Shown here: one piece after another, positions 45,302 through 54,448 of the stretch | Position numbering within the stretch: the stretch's first letter is position 1 | How the letters are laid out: the number at the start of each line of letters is the position of its first letter | From: Vibrio coralliilyticus | Lineage (GTDB): Bacteria; Pseudomonadota; Gammaproteobacteria; Enterobacterales; Vibrionaceae | DNA: 64,000 nucleotides | Assembly: GCF_024449095.1 (NCBI RefSeq) | Contig: NZ_CP024627.1 | Location: forward strand, 1,426,001 to 1,490,000 | Direction of reading: 5' to 3' | The notes under the pieces: model-generated | Database searches by the model: none | What the model was told of the DNA's origin: nothing | The model's input: only the letters and a program-made list of their open reading frames with translations | Program-made: the position numbers and the translations under genes

Positions 45302-46065
45302 TGCATTCTCTGAGGTATCAGATAGAACTGTTCTGGCTGGCTTTAGGTTTTTTTTCGCGGTTACCCATTCCTCAAGCCACTCCATACTCAGAAAAGCGCA
45401 TGAATCAGGCTGGCCGTTACTTTGCTTTAGTCGGCTTATGCCTAGGAACATTATGTGCCATGGTTTATTGGTTGGCCGAAAGTGTCTGGGGCGTCAATGT
45501 TGCCGTTGTCGTGGTTATGGTGTTTAGTTTGTTGTTAACCGGTGCTTTCCATGAGGATGGCCTGACCGACATGGCAGATGGCATTGGTGGTGGAATGACG
45601 CTTGAAAGGCGTTTGACCATCATGAAAGACAGTCGAATTGGCACCTATGGCGCGAGTGCCCTTGTCATGGCTTTACTGGGAAAGTACGTTCTGCTTACTG
45701 AGCTTGCGCTTAAAACTGAACTCATAGTCGTTTTACTCGTCTCTTATACTTTAAGCCGAGCGATCGCTGCTTCGCTTATTTATAACATGCCTTATGTGAG
45801 TGCCCCCGAGGTGAGCAAGAGTAAACCGCTTGCAAATCAACAATCTAAAAGTGAACTTGTGATACTGGCTGTCACCGCTTTGCTGCCGATGTTGTGGCTA
45901 GATTATACGCTAGTGGTTTTGTTGATTACTGCCGCTCTTATGTTTCGAGCGCTTTTCAAACACTGGCTAATGAAACGAATTGGTGGATTTACGGGCGACT
46001 GCCTAGGTGCTGCTCAGCAGTTGATGGAAATCGTGATTTATCTAGTGATACTTGGTTTTCTGTGA
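45301..46065 (+). CDS. cobS: Adenosylcobinamide-GDP ribazoletransferase
   Basis: A 254-residue inner-membrane cobalamin synthase that joins adenosylcobinamide-GDP and alpha-ribazole. Several membrane segments and the acidic motif [18 protein letters not shown] (metal site) are present, with [18 protein letters not shown] following. The ATG at 45301 overlaps the cobT stop by one base. Confidence 0.95.
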   Translation: MHSLRYQIELFWLALGFFSRLPIPQATPYSEKRMNQAGRYFALVGLCLGTLCAMVYWLAESVWGVNVAVVVVMVFSLLLTGAFHEDGLTDMADGIGGGMTLERRLTIMKDSRIGTYGASALVMALLGKYVLLTELALKTELIVVLLVSYTLSRAIAASLIYNMPYVSAPEVSKSKPLANQQSKSELVILAVTALLPMLWLDYTLVVLLITAALMFRALFKHWLMKRIGGFTGDCLGAAQQLMEIVIYLVILGFL

Positions 46066-46136
46066 AGGTGAAAGAGTGTCTATACATTTGACATTGGTTG
46101 CGGCTATTTTGCCAATCAAGCTGTAAGGGAAGAAGC

Positions 46137-46757
46137 TTGAAGACAGTTAATATTTATTTACTCAGGCATGGAAAAACACAAGGTGAGCCTGCCTTGAATG
46201 GTTCCACTGATGCTTTGGTTGACTCCGATACTCAGCAAGCAATTTGCCGAGGTTTGATATCATCGTCTTTAAACATCACCCACGTCGTGACATCACCACT
46301 TCGGCGCTGCCAAGACTTGGCCGCACTACTGGTGTCAAATCGGCCGGCTCTCTCATTATCAGCAGATCCTCAGTTGCAGGAAATGAATTTTGGTGAGCTT
46401 GACGGTCAACCATTTGACTGTATTAAGCCTCACTGGCCATTGCTGGAGCAATTTTGGCAAGACCCCGCAGAGACGGTTTTACCAGAGGCAGAGACTCTAC
46501 AGCAGTTTCACCGTCGTGTTACTCAACGGTGGACTGCACTGGTAGAGAGTGTCGAAGAGGACACATTAATCATTTGTCATGGTGGTACGATACGTATGAT
46601 ATTAGCTTCAATATTGGATTTAGACTGGAAAAACCCTGCGCTCTATTCTGTGCTTCAAATAGACAATCAAAGCCTGACTCACATCCAACTGACCAGAGCA
46701 GACAGTCTGTACCAACGAGTGTGCTCCATTGGCGTACCACTTCAAATTAAGGAATAA
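46137..46757 (+). CDS. cobC: Alpha-ribazole phosphatase (histidine phosphatase family)
   Basis: A 206-residue protein of the histidine phosphatase superfamily: the phosphohistidine motif is IYLLRHGKTQGEP, with TSPLRRC and LIICHGGTIRMIL as the other active-site segments. Next to cobT and cobS it should remove the phosphate of alpha-ribazole-5'-phosphate. The start is read as TTG 46137, after AGGGAAG; the longer frame from 46098 would add a non-homologous N-terminus. Confidence 0.88.
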   Translation: MKTVNIYLLRHGKTQGEPALNGSTDALVDSDTQQAICRGLISSSLNITHVVTSPLRRCQDLAALLVSNRPALSLSADPQLQEMNFGELDGQPFDCIKPHWPLLEQFWQDPAETVLPEAETLQQFHRRVTQRWTALVESVEEDTLIICHGGTIRMILASILDLDWKNPALYSVLQIDNQSLTHIQLTRADSLYQRVCSIGVPLQIKE

Positions 46758-46760
46758 AAC

Positions 46761-48551
46761 ATGACAACACCAAGTTGGAATCTGACCATTGCTTATCAAG
46801 GTTTAGACGATAATAAGATTGAACAAGATGTCGAGCTCGTTCAGCAATGTATTCAGGTATTGGGACTGAACGTTGATAAACGTAACTCGGTTACCGTGAT
46901 GCAAAATGCAATATTGACTAGTGAAGCCGCAGGCAAGCTACTTTCAACAATCAATACGTTTGCAAATTGCCATGCGTCGGTAGACGCCAAAAACAGCGCA
47001 GCCAAAGCAATGATTGGTCGTGTAGCTAAGCTGAACTCTGAGCTTTCTCAAGCGTTTATACCTTATGAAGATACTCTGACAAACGCTCCCGAAGAGTTCA
47101 TTATTGAGGTATTGAACCATGAAAGTGGGGATGTGTTTGGTCAGGCTTTTCAGATTGATTGTACACGTAAGCTTGCAGACACCAAGTTAAGTGTTGCGGA
47201 AGAGCAATTGCTATCGGCAATGCAGGTGGATGGGCGAGATGCTTGGGGGAGAATGTATGACAACATCACAGGCTCGCTGCAAGTGAATGTAGGAGAACAC
47301 GAACCCGATTTTATCGGTTTTTCTCAGGCTGCCAGTATTTTGTATGGTACGGACTTTAACAAACAAGAACGAGCTTGGCGCGGTATTCAGAAAGCAATGC
47401 ACACGCACCAAGAAAGTTTTGCTGGAATTTTAAATGTACTAGCGGGATGGCGCCACACGGTCAACCAGAAACGTTCTCATGTGAAAAAAGTACACTTCCT
47501 AGATAGTAGTCTTCATGGCAGTCGTATCCAAGCGGAAACCTTAGATACCATGATGAAAGTTGCTAAAGACAACCGACATGTAGGGCAGAAAGCAGGTTTG
47601 CTCATGGCCAAAGTGCATGGTTTGACGGAAATGAAACCTTGGAACCATTTAGCGGGTATGCCGAGCCTAACAGAGGCTCAACCTAAGGTGTATAGCTTTG
47701 ATGAGGGTATCGAGATCATTACCAATGCCTTTGCTCAAGTGGACAATGAAATGGCGGAATTTGTCACCATGATGGTGGAAAATGGATGGATTGACGCTGC
47801 GCCTTCAACCAACAGACGCCTAGGTGCATATTGTACAAAATTTGCCGCAACGCGTTCCCCGTTAGTCTTCATGACTTGGGGAGGAAGCCGTTCCAATCTT
47901 CTCACTCTAGCTCATGAACTTGGCCACGCTTTTCATAACTGGGTAATGCGTGATATGCCGCTGTGTCAAACACGCTATCCGATGACGCTAGCAGAAACGG
48001 CTTCCATCTTCGCGGAAAATATTGTCCGTGATTACTTGCTGGAACAGAGCGAAAGTCGTGAAGAAAAGTTGGAAATGCTATGGGAAGAGCTTTCAAGTTG
48101 CTACGCCTTGATGATCAATATTCCAGTGCGTTTTGAATTTGAAAAGGCATTTTATCAGCAGAGAATGGCAGGTGAACTGAGTGCTGAACAATTGTGTGCT
48201 TTGATGAGTGAGACTTGGAAAGAATGGTACGGTGAGTCGATGACGGAAGCCGATCCTTATTTCTGGGCAAGCAAGCTTCATTTCTCCATTTCGGGAGTCA
48301 GTTTTTACAACTATCCGTATTTATTTGGCTATCTGTTTAGTAAAGGTGTCTATGCACAACGAGAATCGAAAAGTGACAACTTCTATGCGGATTACGTCAG
48401 CCTTTTACGTGATACTGGCTCAATGATGGCAGAAGAAGTGGTTGAAAAGCATCTGGGTATGGCATTGAACAGTGAAGTGTTTTGGCAACAAAGCATCGAT
48501 ATGGTGAAAAATAAAATTGATGAGTTCGAATCTCTATTAGATCAAGAATAA
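46761..48551 (+). CDS. M3-family oligoendopeptidase (PepF type)
   Basis: A 596-residue cytosolic zinc metallopeptidase. The zinc motif is in TLAHELGHAFHNW (HExxH), the third ligand glutamate lies in LAETASIFAENI, and the conserved N-terminal helical domain and C-terminal half are complete. It degrades oligopeptides. It starts 3 bases after cobC, so it is probably read from the cob transcript although unrelated in function. Confidence 0.92.
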   Translation: MTTPSWNLTIAYQGLDDNKIEQDVELVQQCIQVLGLNVDKRNSVTVMQNAILTSEAAGKLLSTINTFANCHASVDAKNSAAKAMIGRVAKLNSELSQAFIPYEDTLTNAPEEFIIEVLNHESGDVFGQAFQIDCTRKLADTKLSVAEEQLLSAMQVDGRDAWGRMYDNITGSLQVNVGEHEPDFIGFSQAASILYGTDFNKQERAWRGIQKAMHTHQESFAGILNVLAGWRHTVNQKRSHVKKVHFLDSSLHGSRIQAETLDTMMKVAKDNRHVGQKAGLLMAKVHGLTEMKPWNHLAGMPSLTEAQPKVYSFDEGIEIITNAFAQVDNEMAEFVTMMVENGWIDAAPSTNRRLGAYCTKFAATRSPLVFMTWGGSRSNLLTLAHELGHAFHNWVMRDMPLCQTRYPMTLAETASIFAENIVRDYLLEQSESREEKLEMLWEELSSCYALMINIPVRFEFEKAFYQQRMAGELSAEQLCALMSETWKEWYGESMTEADPYFWASKLHFSISGVSFYNYPYLFGYLFSKGVYAQRESKSDNFYADYVSLLRDTGSMMAEEVVEKHLGMALNSEVFWQQSIDMVKNKIDEFESLLDQE

Positions 48552-48581
48552 ATTCACCATAAATATGATACGATAGTCAGC

Positions 48582-48613
48582 AAACCGGGTAGGGAGTCTG
48601 CCCGGTTGTTTTA
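48582..48613 (+). terminator. Terminator of the cob-peptidase transcript
   Basis: The stem AACCGGG-T-AG / CT-G-CCCGGTT is followed by GTTTTATG, 31 bases after the peptidase stop. Confidence 0.75.
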
Positions 48614-48776
48614 TGTACAGCGAGAGCATTCTATCCCGAACGGAAAATGGTATCGGGCGTGGCAGTTGAGTTTTTTACGATGAAGCACGAATTTTCTCTT
48701 GATAAGTGAGATCGTGTCTACATAAATTGCCTGAACAATTCATTAACATACCCGCTGTGCAATAAAGGAGTAGCGC

Positions 48777-49805
48777 ATGACGAAAAACCTCTTTCGCCAA
48801 TCTTTTCTTTTTGACAGTCTGAACTTAGAACAAGACATGCCAGCTGGTGAAATCACTGTTGCAAATGGTACTGTGTTCAAACTTCACCAACGTGGAGTTC
48901 TGGAAGTCATCCCGTCAACGTTAAATGAAGACAGTAAACACATCATTTTTTCCTGTGGTGTTCATGGTAACGAAACCGCTCCCATGGAGTTGGTGGATAA
49001 AATCATTTCTGATATCCAGTCAGGCTTTCAGCCTGTCACGGAACGTTTGTTGTTTATTATTGCTCATCCTGAGTCAACGAACGCTCATACTCGTTTTCTA
49101 GAAATGAACCTCAACCGTTTGTTTGATGAAAAAGAATATGAACCTACGAAAGAGCTGGTCATTGCGCGAAACCTTAAACGTATTGTGGCAGAATTCTATG
49201 AAGGTACGCCTTCAGATAAGCGCTGGCATCTAGATCTGCATTGTGCAATCCGCTTATCTAAACACTACACATTTGTGGTGAGCCCGAAGACACGCCATCC
49301 TGTTCGAAGCAAAGCTCTCATGGAGTTTGTTGCGAGCGGTCATATTGATGCAGTGATGTTTTCCAATGCGCCTTCCAGCACATTCAGCTGGTTTAGTGCC
49401 GAAAACTTTGCCGCACAGGCATTGACGGTGGAATTAGGGCGAGTTGCACGTATCGGGGAGAATGATCTCGATAAATTGGTCGCTTTTGATTTGGCGATGC
49501 GAGATCTCCTCTCATCCAGCGAAGCAGAACACCTACCGCGTGTGCCCGTTATGTATCGTGTTAGCCGTACTATCGTTCGTCTGCACGATGACTTTGACTT
49601 CATGTTTGATGATGACGTAGAAAACTTTACGGCATTTAAGCATGGCGAAGTGTTTGGTCATGATGGTGATAAACCGCTGATGGCAAAAAATGAGGGGGAA
49701 GCGATCGTATTCCCTAACAGGCATGTAGCGATAGGGCAAAGAGCTGCGCTAATGGTTTGCCCAGTGAAAACGCGTTATGAAGAAGATCAACTTGTCTATG
49801 ATTAA
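48777..49805 (+). CDS. astE: Succinylglutamate desuccinylase
   Basis: A 342-residue M14-related zinc hydrolase that splits N-succinylglutamate, the last step of arginine breakdown by the AST pathway. The zinc ligands are in CGVHGNETAPMELVD (H..E) and WHLDLHCAIR (H), with VELGRVARIGEND near the end. It stands apart from other ast genes. AAGGAGT precedes the ATG. Confidence 0.94.
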   Translation: MTKNLFRQSFLFDSLNLEQDMPAGEITVANGTVFKLHQRGVLEVIPSTLNEDSKHIIFSCGVHGNETAPMELVDKIISDIQSGFQPVTERLLFIIAHPESTNAHTRFLEMNLNRLFDEKEYEPTKELVIARNLKRIVAEFYEGTPSDKRWHLDLHCAIRLSKHYTFVVSPKTRHPVRSKALMEFVASGHIDAVMFSNAPSSTFSWFSAENFAAQALTVELGRVARIGENDLDKLVAFDLAMRDLLSSSEAEHLPRVPVMYRVSRTIVRLHDDFDFMFDDDVENFTAFKHGEVFGHDGDKPLMAKNEGEAIVFPNRHVAIGQRAALMVCPVKTRYEEDQLVYD

Positions 49806-49845
49806 AGCGTTTGCAGTCTAAACTCATCAGACAAGCTTTCTATTT

Positions 49846-49882
49846 TAATGGCTTAACGGTATCGTTAAGCCATTATTTTTAT
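49846..49882 (+). terminator. Terminator of astE
   Basis: A 13-bp stem, TAATGGCTTAACG / CGTTAAGCCATTA with loop GTAT, is followed by TTTTTAT. Confidence 0.88.
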
Positions 49883-49924
49883 CATACCTAGAATCACTTG
49901 CTGTATGAAGTTAAGCGAAGTCCT

Positions 49925-50920
49925 ATGGAAATGAGTCAATTATTAAGTCGCAGACATCAACGCTGGAAACGTTGTCTTATGGTGATCTTTGCTGTGCTTG
50001 TTCTTCTCTCCATGGCGCACCTTATGGTTGGTGAAATGTTCATTTCGCCTTTCTCAGAATTGACCCATTTGCAGCAACAATTGATCACTCAACTTCGCTT
50101 GCCGAGGCTACTTGCCGCGATTGCTATTGGGGCGTCACTGGCTATATCGGGTGCCGTTTTGCAGGTGCTTTTGGGCAATGTTCTTGCAGAGCCAGGCGTT
50201 CTTGGTATTTCAGGTGGGGCGAGCGTAATGATGGTCATCCTCCTGTTTTTTCTTCCTGCCTTGGCAACCCCAGTTGGTTTTATGGTGGCTGCGGTGATAG
50301 GTGCATTGCTGTTCACTCTACTGCTTGTGTCTATGGCTAAGGTGATGCGGCTGACTACGACAAGGCTGCTTTTGGTTGGTGTTGCATTGGGTATTTTGAC
50401 GGGTGCCGTTGTGACTTGGGCGTTCTATTTCAGTGATGACTTAAGCCTAAGGCAGCTTATGTATTGGTTGATGGGTAGTATTGGTGGGGCGAGTTGGTAC
50501 CACCACACATTAACACTCACGTTGATCCCTGTTTTGGTGTGGTTGTGTTTAAAAGGGCAGATACTGGACAAGCTAATGATGGGTGAACTGCATGCCAAGC
50601 AACTCGGCGTTGACGTGGAAGCGGTTCGCTGGAAGTTAATCTTAGCCGTTTCGATTCTTGTTGGTGGTTCAGTCGCACTCGGTGGTGTGATTGGGTTCAT
50701 TGGTTTAATTGTTCCGCATTTGCTTAGACTCGCTTTGGGAAGTGAGAATCGCTATTTACTCCCTATCTCCGCATTGTCAGGTGCGTTGCTGCTTGTCTTT
50801 GCCGACATCATCGCCAGAATCGCGTTGGAATCTGCTGAGCTGCCACTTGGAGTCGTCACGACGACGATAGGCGCCCCTGTGTTTATATGGATGCTGGTAA
50901 AACATCATGATTCACGTTAA
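49925..50920 (+). CDS. btuC: Vitamin B12 ABC transporter permease
   Basis: A 331-residue FecCD-type permease with about ten membrane segments. Typical segments are [37 protein letters not shown] and [13 protein letters not shown] (the coupling loop to the ATPase). It moves B12 across the inner membrane with BtuD; BtuF is not in this window. The ATG at 49925 is taken as the start. The 3' end overlaps btuD by 14 bases. Confidence 0.93.
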   Translation: MEMSQLLSRRHQRWKRCLMVIFAVLVLLSMAHLMVGEMFISPFSELTHLQQQLITQLRLPRLLAAIAIGASLAISGAVLQVLLGNVLAEPGVLGISGGASVMMVILLFFLPALATPVGFMVAAVIGALLFTLLLVSMAKVMRLTTTRLLLVGVALGILTGAVVTWAFYFSDDLSLRQLMYWLMGSIGGASWYHHTLTLTLIPVLVWLCLKGQILDKLMMGELHAKQLGVDVEAVRWKLILAVSILVGGSVALGGVIGFIGLIVPHLLRLALGSENRYLLPISALSGALLLVFADIIARIALESAELPLGVVTTTIGAPVFIWMLVKHHDSR

Positions 50921-51662
50921 TAGCCTATCGGTAGGCGCGCGTTTATTGCCGCTTTCATTCTCGGTCGAGAAAGGGCAGATACTTCACGTTGTCGGCCCAA
51001 ATGGGAGTGGGAAGAGCACCTTATTGACGGCTATTTCGGGGTTGTTAGAGTTTGAGGGGGAAGCAACGATTTCCGGTTTAAGCGTCCACTCTAGCTCTAT
51101 TGAGAGCCTGGCCATGTATAGAGCTTTCTTAAGCCAAAATGATCGACCAGCTTTTAATCTTGAAGTGTCACAATACCTTTCTCTATCATTGCCGAGTTCA
51201 GTTCTGAAAATGAATCAAGGGGTAGAGCAAGTGGTGAGTGAACTGGTCCAACTGCTCGAACTCGAGGATAAGCTCCATCGCTCAATTCATCAATTATCTG
51301 GTGGTGAATGGCAACGTGTCCGTTTATGTGCCATTTGTCTTCAAATTTGGCCAGCATTGAATCCATACGCGAAACTCTTGGTTCTCGATGAACCTGCTGC
51401 GTCGTTGGATATTGGCCAAGAGGCGCTGTTATATCGGTTGATTCGAAAGGTGGCGGATATGGGAATTTGCGTTGTGATGTCCAATCATGATTTGAATCGG
51501 TCACTGAAGCATGCCGATCAAGCTTTATTGCTTGATAAAGGAGTGATGCAACATGTCGGCCCCGTCTCTCAAGTATTGGAGCCAAGCAAGTTATCGAAAG
51601 TGTTCAACACTCAAGTTCACCGGACAGAGTTTAATGGGGAACCCGTATTAGTCTTTGACTGA
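50907..51662 (+). CDS. btuD: Vitamin B12 ABC transporter ATP-binding protein
   Basis: A 251-residue ABC ATPase. Walker A is [12 protein letters not shown], the signature [11 protein letters not shown], Walker [13 protein letters not shown], and the switch histidine is in [11 protein letters not shown]. Its overlap with btuC and the neighbouring cob genes support B12 as the substrate. Confidence 0.93.
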   Translation: MIHVNSLSVGARLLPLSFSVEKGQILHVVGPNGSGKSTLLTAISGLLEFEGEATISGLSVHSSSIESLAMYRAFLSQNDRPAFNLEVSQYLSLSLPSSVLKMNQGVEQVVSELVQLLELEDKLHRSIHQLSGGEWQRVRLCAICLQIWPALNPYAKLLVLDEPAASLDIGQEALLYRLIRKVADMGICVVMSNHDLNRSLKHADQALLLDKGVMQHVGPVSQVLEPSKLSKVFNTQVHRTEFNGEPVLVFD

Positions 51663-51694
51663 TAGACAGCCCTACCATTTCTAATACTCAAATT

Positions 51695-51709
51695 AGTGCA
51701 CTCTGCACT
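51695..51709 (+). promoter_or_regulatory. Palindromic enhancer-like site (LuxO-type core)
   Basis: AGTGCA-CTC-TGCACT is a perfect inverted repeat. Its TGCA-N3-TGCA core fits the LuxO consensus TTGCA-N3-TGCAA, with outer bases differing. It lies about 90 bases upstream of the sigma-54 -24 element, a usual enhancer distance. Confidence 0.5.
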
Positions 51710-51764
51710 GAATGTGTTCATACTCATCTGTTTTTAGCGAAGCAAAGATCTTATTAATCTTAAA

Positions 51765-51777
51765 TATCAATTGGTTA
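51765..51777 (+). promoter_or_regulatory. IHF-binding site
   Basis: TATCAATTGGTTA matches the IHF consensus WATCAANNNNTTR at every fixed position, and lies between the palindrome and the -24/-12 promoter, as expected for a DNA-bending site at a sigma-54 promoter. Confidence 0.6.
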
Positions 51778-51792
51778 GATTTTTTTGCAGGG

Positions 51793-51808
51793 TGGCATAA
51801 GTTTGGCA
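51793..51808 (+). promoter_or_regulatory. Sigma-54 (-24/-12) promoter
   Basis: TGGCATAAGTTTGGCA matches TGGCAC-N5-TTGCA with the invariant GG and GC doublets at the right spacing; one T of the -12 element is G. It lies ~10 bases upstream of a structured, ORF-free region ending in a terminator. Confidence 0.7.
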
Positions 51809-51815
51809 TTAATAA

Positions 51816-51946
51816 GAACGATACATTCTCGTTCTTGTTAGGCTTAGTCAATTTGAAGGGAAACCAGAAAGCTGACAACAAATAAGCCATTTTTATGATT
51901 ATGGCAGCTTCCGCCACCTAAGGTTTCCGAAGGTGGCGGCTTTTTA
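51816..51946 (+). ncRNA. Candidate sigma-54-dependent small RNA
   Basis: A predicted RNA of about 130 nt from the start site implied by the -24/-12 promoter to an intrinsic terminator. It would fold into three stems: a 5' hairpin GAACGA/TCGTTC at the very start, a middle stem AAGCT..GCCAT / ATGGC-AGCTT (51869-51910), and the terminator CCGCCACCT / AGGTGGCGG followed by CTTTTT (51911-51945). The region between the first two stems (TTGTTAGGCTTAGTCAATTTG...) is unpaired and could pair with targets. There is no ORF with a ribosome site. It is not a recognisable Qrr RNA: the conserved Qrr core is absent. An alternative is that the hairpin is simply the btuD terminator and the promoter match is chance. 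Confidence 0.6.
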
Positions 51947-51954
51947 TCTAGGGG

Positions 51955-52530
51955 TTATACGGTGAGGGGAGCAAGGTCTGCTGGGCGGTAATAAACAGAT
52001 TTTAACACCTTACCTTGGCGAATTGTCTTGCCCTCAGAGACGAAGTCTTCAGCACATTTGGCGATAATGTAATCACCTTTCTGTACCGCTTTCAACTTGA
52101 TGCCTTGCTTTGCATAATGGGCTTCGGTTTCCGCGTATTCTTGCTCATTTCGACAGACTTTACTCATGTTGCTTGAGTGGACTTCATCCCAACAAGGAAT
52201 AAAGTCGATGCCACGATTAACCGCAACATTGAGTAGCAAGTCAATCAGGTAACTGATGGCTAGGTTGGACTCTACTTTATTATCCCCTAGATGAACTAGG
52301 CGGCCCATTAAGACATATACACTGTCAATGATAGCGTCAGCTTGTTCCGTTTTATTGTCAGCTTCAGCTAACTCAGTGAGCTCTTCTACCGCTAAAGAGG
52401 TATGCAGGGTGTCTGCTTTCTCGTCTAAGCTTTCAGGAGAGGCAACAGGTAAGTCGAAAGTAGTACGAAACTCGGTAATGTCGCGGTAAAGATGGTCAAA
52501 GATATCTTGAGTAAGTTTGGATAGGTGCAT
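51955..52530 (-). CDS. MazG-like nucleoside triphosphate pyrophosphohydrolase family protein
   Basis: A 191-residue protein with an all-alpha NTP-pyrophosphatase (MazG/PRA-PH superfamily) core: LAVEELTELAEADNKTEQADAIIDSVYVLMG contains the E-x-x-E ... E-x-x-D magnesium motif. The C-terminal half (FIPCWDEVHSSNMSKV) also recurs in the family. Expected to hydrolyse (d)NTPs or phosphoribosyl nucleotides; substrate unknown. Confidence 0.85.
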   Translation of the reverse strand: MHLSKLTQDIFDHLYRDITEFRTTFDLPVASPESLDEKADTLHTSLAVEELTELAEADNKTEQADAIIDSVYVLMGRLVHLGDNKVESNLAISYLIDLLLNVAVNRGIDFIPCWDEVHSSNMSKVCRNEQEYAETEAHYAKQGIKLKAVQKGDYIIAKCAEDFVSEGKTIRQGKVLKSVYYRPADLAPLTV

Positions 52531-52710
52531 TCACTTAACCTGCAATTGCTAATTATCGCGTCATACTAACAAAGCCTTATGAAACGTGCCATTGCAGCAC
52601 GAAAATAAATGGGGCAAGGCCAAAATATTCAGAGTTTCACGTTCAAGGGCATTGATGTTGTTGTGAAGGTAAGTCTATCTTACATAAAAGGAAATTTATT
52701 AGGAAAGCAT

Positions 52711-53781
52711 ATGGTTGTAGCGAGTGAAAGTGAAAAGGTAATACGACGTCTTTACCAGATCACCAATGATTATCAGAAAGGATTTGATATCCAGATCACC
52801 CAACTGATCATGATGGGGTTGGAGCGCTTTAATCTTGATATTGGTATCTTATCTCGTATAGATGACGACCAATATACCGTGTTATATTGCGTTACATCCG
52901 AAGGTGTTGAGTTAAACCCTGGGGATACTTTTAATTATGAGTCTACGTATTGCCAAATTACCTGCAGCTCGTCTGGCCCTGTCTCTATTGAGCATATGGG
53001 AGAAAACGATAAGTACGCTAAACACCCAGCTTATGAGGCTTTTGGCTTAGAGTCATACATCGGCGTACCAATTTTTATTGATGACGAGATTTTTGGGACG
53101 CTCAACTTTTCTTCCGCCTCTCCCTACCCAAGAAAATTCAAAGATATCGATATTGATGCGCTTAAACTCATGGCTTCATGGATTGAAGTCGAGTTAATTC
53201 GTCGTAATCAGGAAGAACGTCTACAAAAGATGAACAGCCAGTTAGAATATCAGGCTTATCATGATGTTTTAACAGGTGTCGCGAATCGTCGCTGTATGTT
53301 CAAAACAATACATTTGGATATTGAACGTATGAAACATGCTGGTGGTAAAGGAGCCCTGGCGGTCATTGATATCGATAACTTCAAGAAAGTCAACGATACT
53401 TATGGTCATCAAATTGGTGATGACGTTCTAAAGAAAACGGCACAAAAACTTCAGTCCAGCTTGTCTGACAGAGACTTTATTGCTCGTTTAGGCGGAGAGG
53501 AGTTTGTTGTTTGGTTCCCTGAGCGCAATACTGAAGAACGAAAGCAGTTCATCAATAAACTTCACCAATCGGTTACCGAAGTGGTGCTGGATAATAAACC
53601 AATAACGGTTTCCATTGGCGTTTGTGAGTTTGACTTTTCCCTTGAATCAAACTCTGATTGTAAAAAGAGTACTCTCGATCAAATCATTCTTGTGGCTGAT
53701 GAGGCGCTGTATACCGCTAAGAACCAAGGACGCAATTGCGTTGTGATGCGTTCGCTATCTTCTTTGTCAATGAATCGTTGA
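52711..53781 (+). CDS. GAF-GGDEF diguanylate cyclase
   Basis: A 356-residue cytosolic protein with an N-terminal GAF sensor domain (~20-165, containing YESTYCQITCSS and SYIGVPIFIDDEIFGTLNF) and a C-terminal GGDEF domain (~190-350). The active-site motif is RLGGEEF, so cyclic-di-GMP synthesis is expected; the substrate site IDIDNFKKVNDTYGH is intact. The RxxD inhibitory site five residues before the motif reads SDRD, so product inhibition may be absent. The ATG at 52711, with AGGAAA before it, is preferred to 52609, which lacks a ribosome site. Confidence 0.9.
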   Translation: MVVASESEKVIRRLYQITNDYQKGFDIQITQLIMMGLERFNLDIGILSRIDDDQYTVLYCVTSEGVELNPGDTFNYESTYCQITCSSSGPVSIEHMGENDKYAKHPAYEAFGLESYIGVPIFIDDEIFGTLNFSSASPYPRKFKDIDIDALKLMASWIEVELIRRNQEERLQKMNSQLEYQAYHDVLTGVANRRCMFKTIHLDIERMKHAGGKGALAVIDIDNFKKVNDTYGHQIGDDVLKKTAQKLQSSLSDRDFIARLGGEEFVVWFPERNTEERKQFINKLHQSVTEVVLDNKPITVSIGVCEFDFSLESNSDCKKSTLDQIILVADEALYTAKNQGRNCVVMRSLSSLSMNR

Positions 53782-53817
53782 AATGAGTGGAGGTGAGACT
53801 CCACTCAAACTGGTACG

Positions 53818-54378
53818 TTATTTAAATAAGTATGGGAAAAGTTTGATCAACTCTGCTTGAGTAAGAGACTCGACTCGCGCAATGTTGTTGTCAGGAATAG
53901 ATTCGGGGTCAGGGTAGTGCTTCAATACTCTTTCCATGCTCGCCTCGCGGATGAGATGAAAAACTGGATAAGGAGAACGGTTAGTCAGGTTCTCTGCATC
54001 TTCAGGCTCAGCACCCCCAAAGCAATAATCGGGATGGAATGTCGCTAATTGGTAGACACCTTCCCAATCTTGCTGGCGAATTAAGGCTTCTACCCAGTCA
54101 ATAAATAGATTGTAATCGAAGAAGTCTTCCAGCATGTTTGGTACCACCACTAGAGTGGTTTCCAATTCTTCGGCGGGCTTGGTTTCGAGTTCCATTAATT
54201 GAGTGAGTATGTCTTCTAACAGTGTTTCTTCTTGCGTAGCTTCACTCACAAAGATTTTAATCTGTTTATTGCGTTGTGGTTTGGCAGCAAATGGGCATAG
54301 GTTTAGGCCGATTACGACATCATTGAGCCATTGATTGACTTGCTCTGCGATGGCTTGTGTTGAGCTTGAAGTGGTCAT
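53818..54378 (-). CDS. DUF1415 protein
   Basis: A 186-residue soluble protein of the DUF1415 family, with the conserved segments VIGLNLCPFAAKP near the start and LATFHPDYCFGGAEPEDAENLTNRSPYP in the middle. Function unknown. Transcribed alone. Confidence 0.9.
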   Translation of the reverse strand: MTTSSSTQAIAEQVNQWLNDVVIGLNLCPFAAKPQRNKQIKIFVSEATQEETLLEDILTQLMELETKPAEELETTLVVVPNMLEDFFDYNLFIDWVEALIRQQDWEGVYQLATFHPDYCFGGAEPEDAENLTNRSPYPVFHLIREASMERVLKHYPDPESIPDNNIARVESLTQAELIKLFPYLFK

Positions 54379-54448
54379 CTTGCTTCCGGTTTATTATTTG
54401 GAAGCAAGAATAGCAGATTCAGTTTATGGCAGTAAGTAGTTAAGAAGG

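Noticed and set aside
49806-49924. Cobalamin riboswitch upstream of btuC
   Set aside because: The gap is only 119 bp and is mostly the astE terminator; no B12-box-like sequence was seen here or upstream of cobT.
51816-51946. Identification of the candidate RNA as a Qrr
   Set aside because: The conserved Qrr core (CTAGCCAACTGACGTTGTTA-like) is absent; only the promoter logic is similar.
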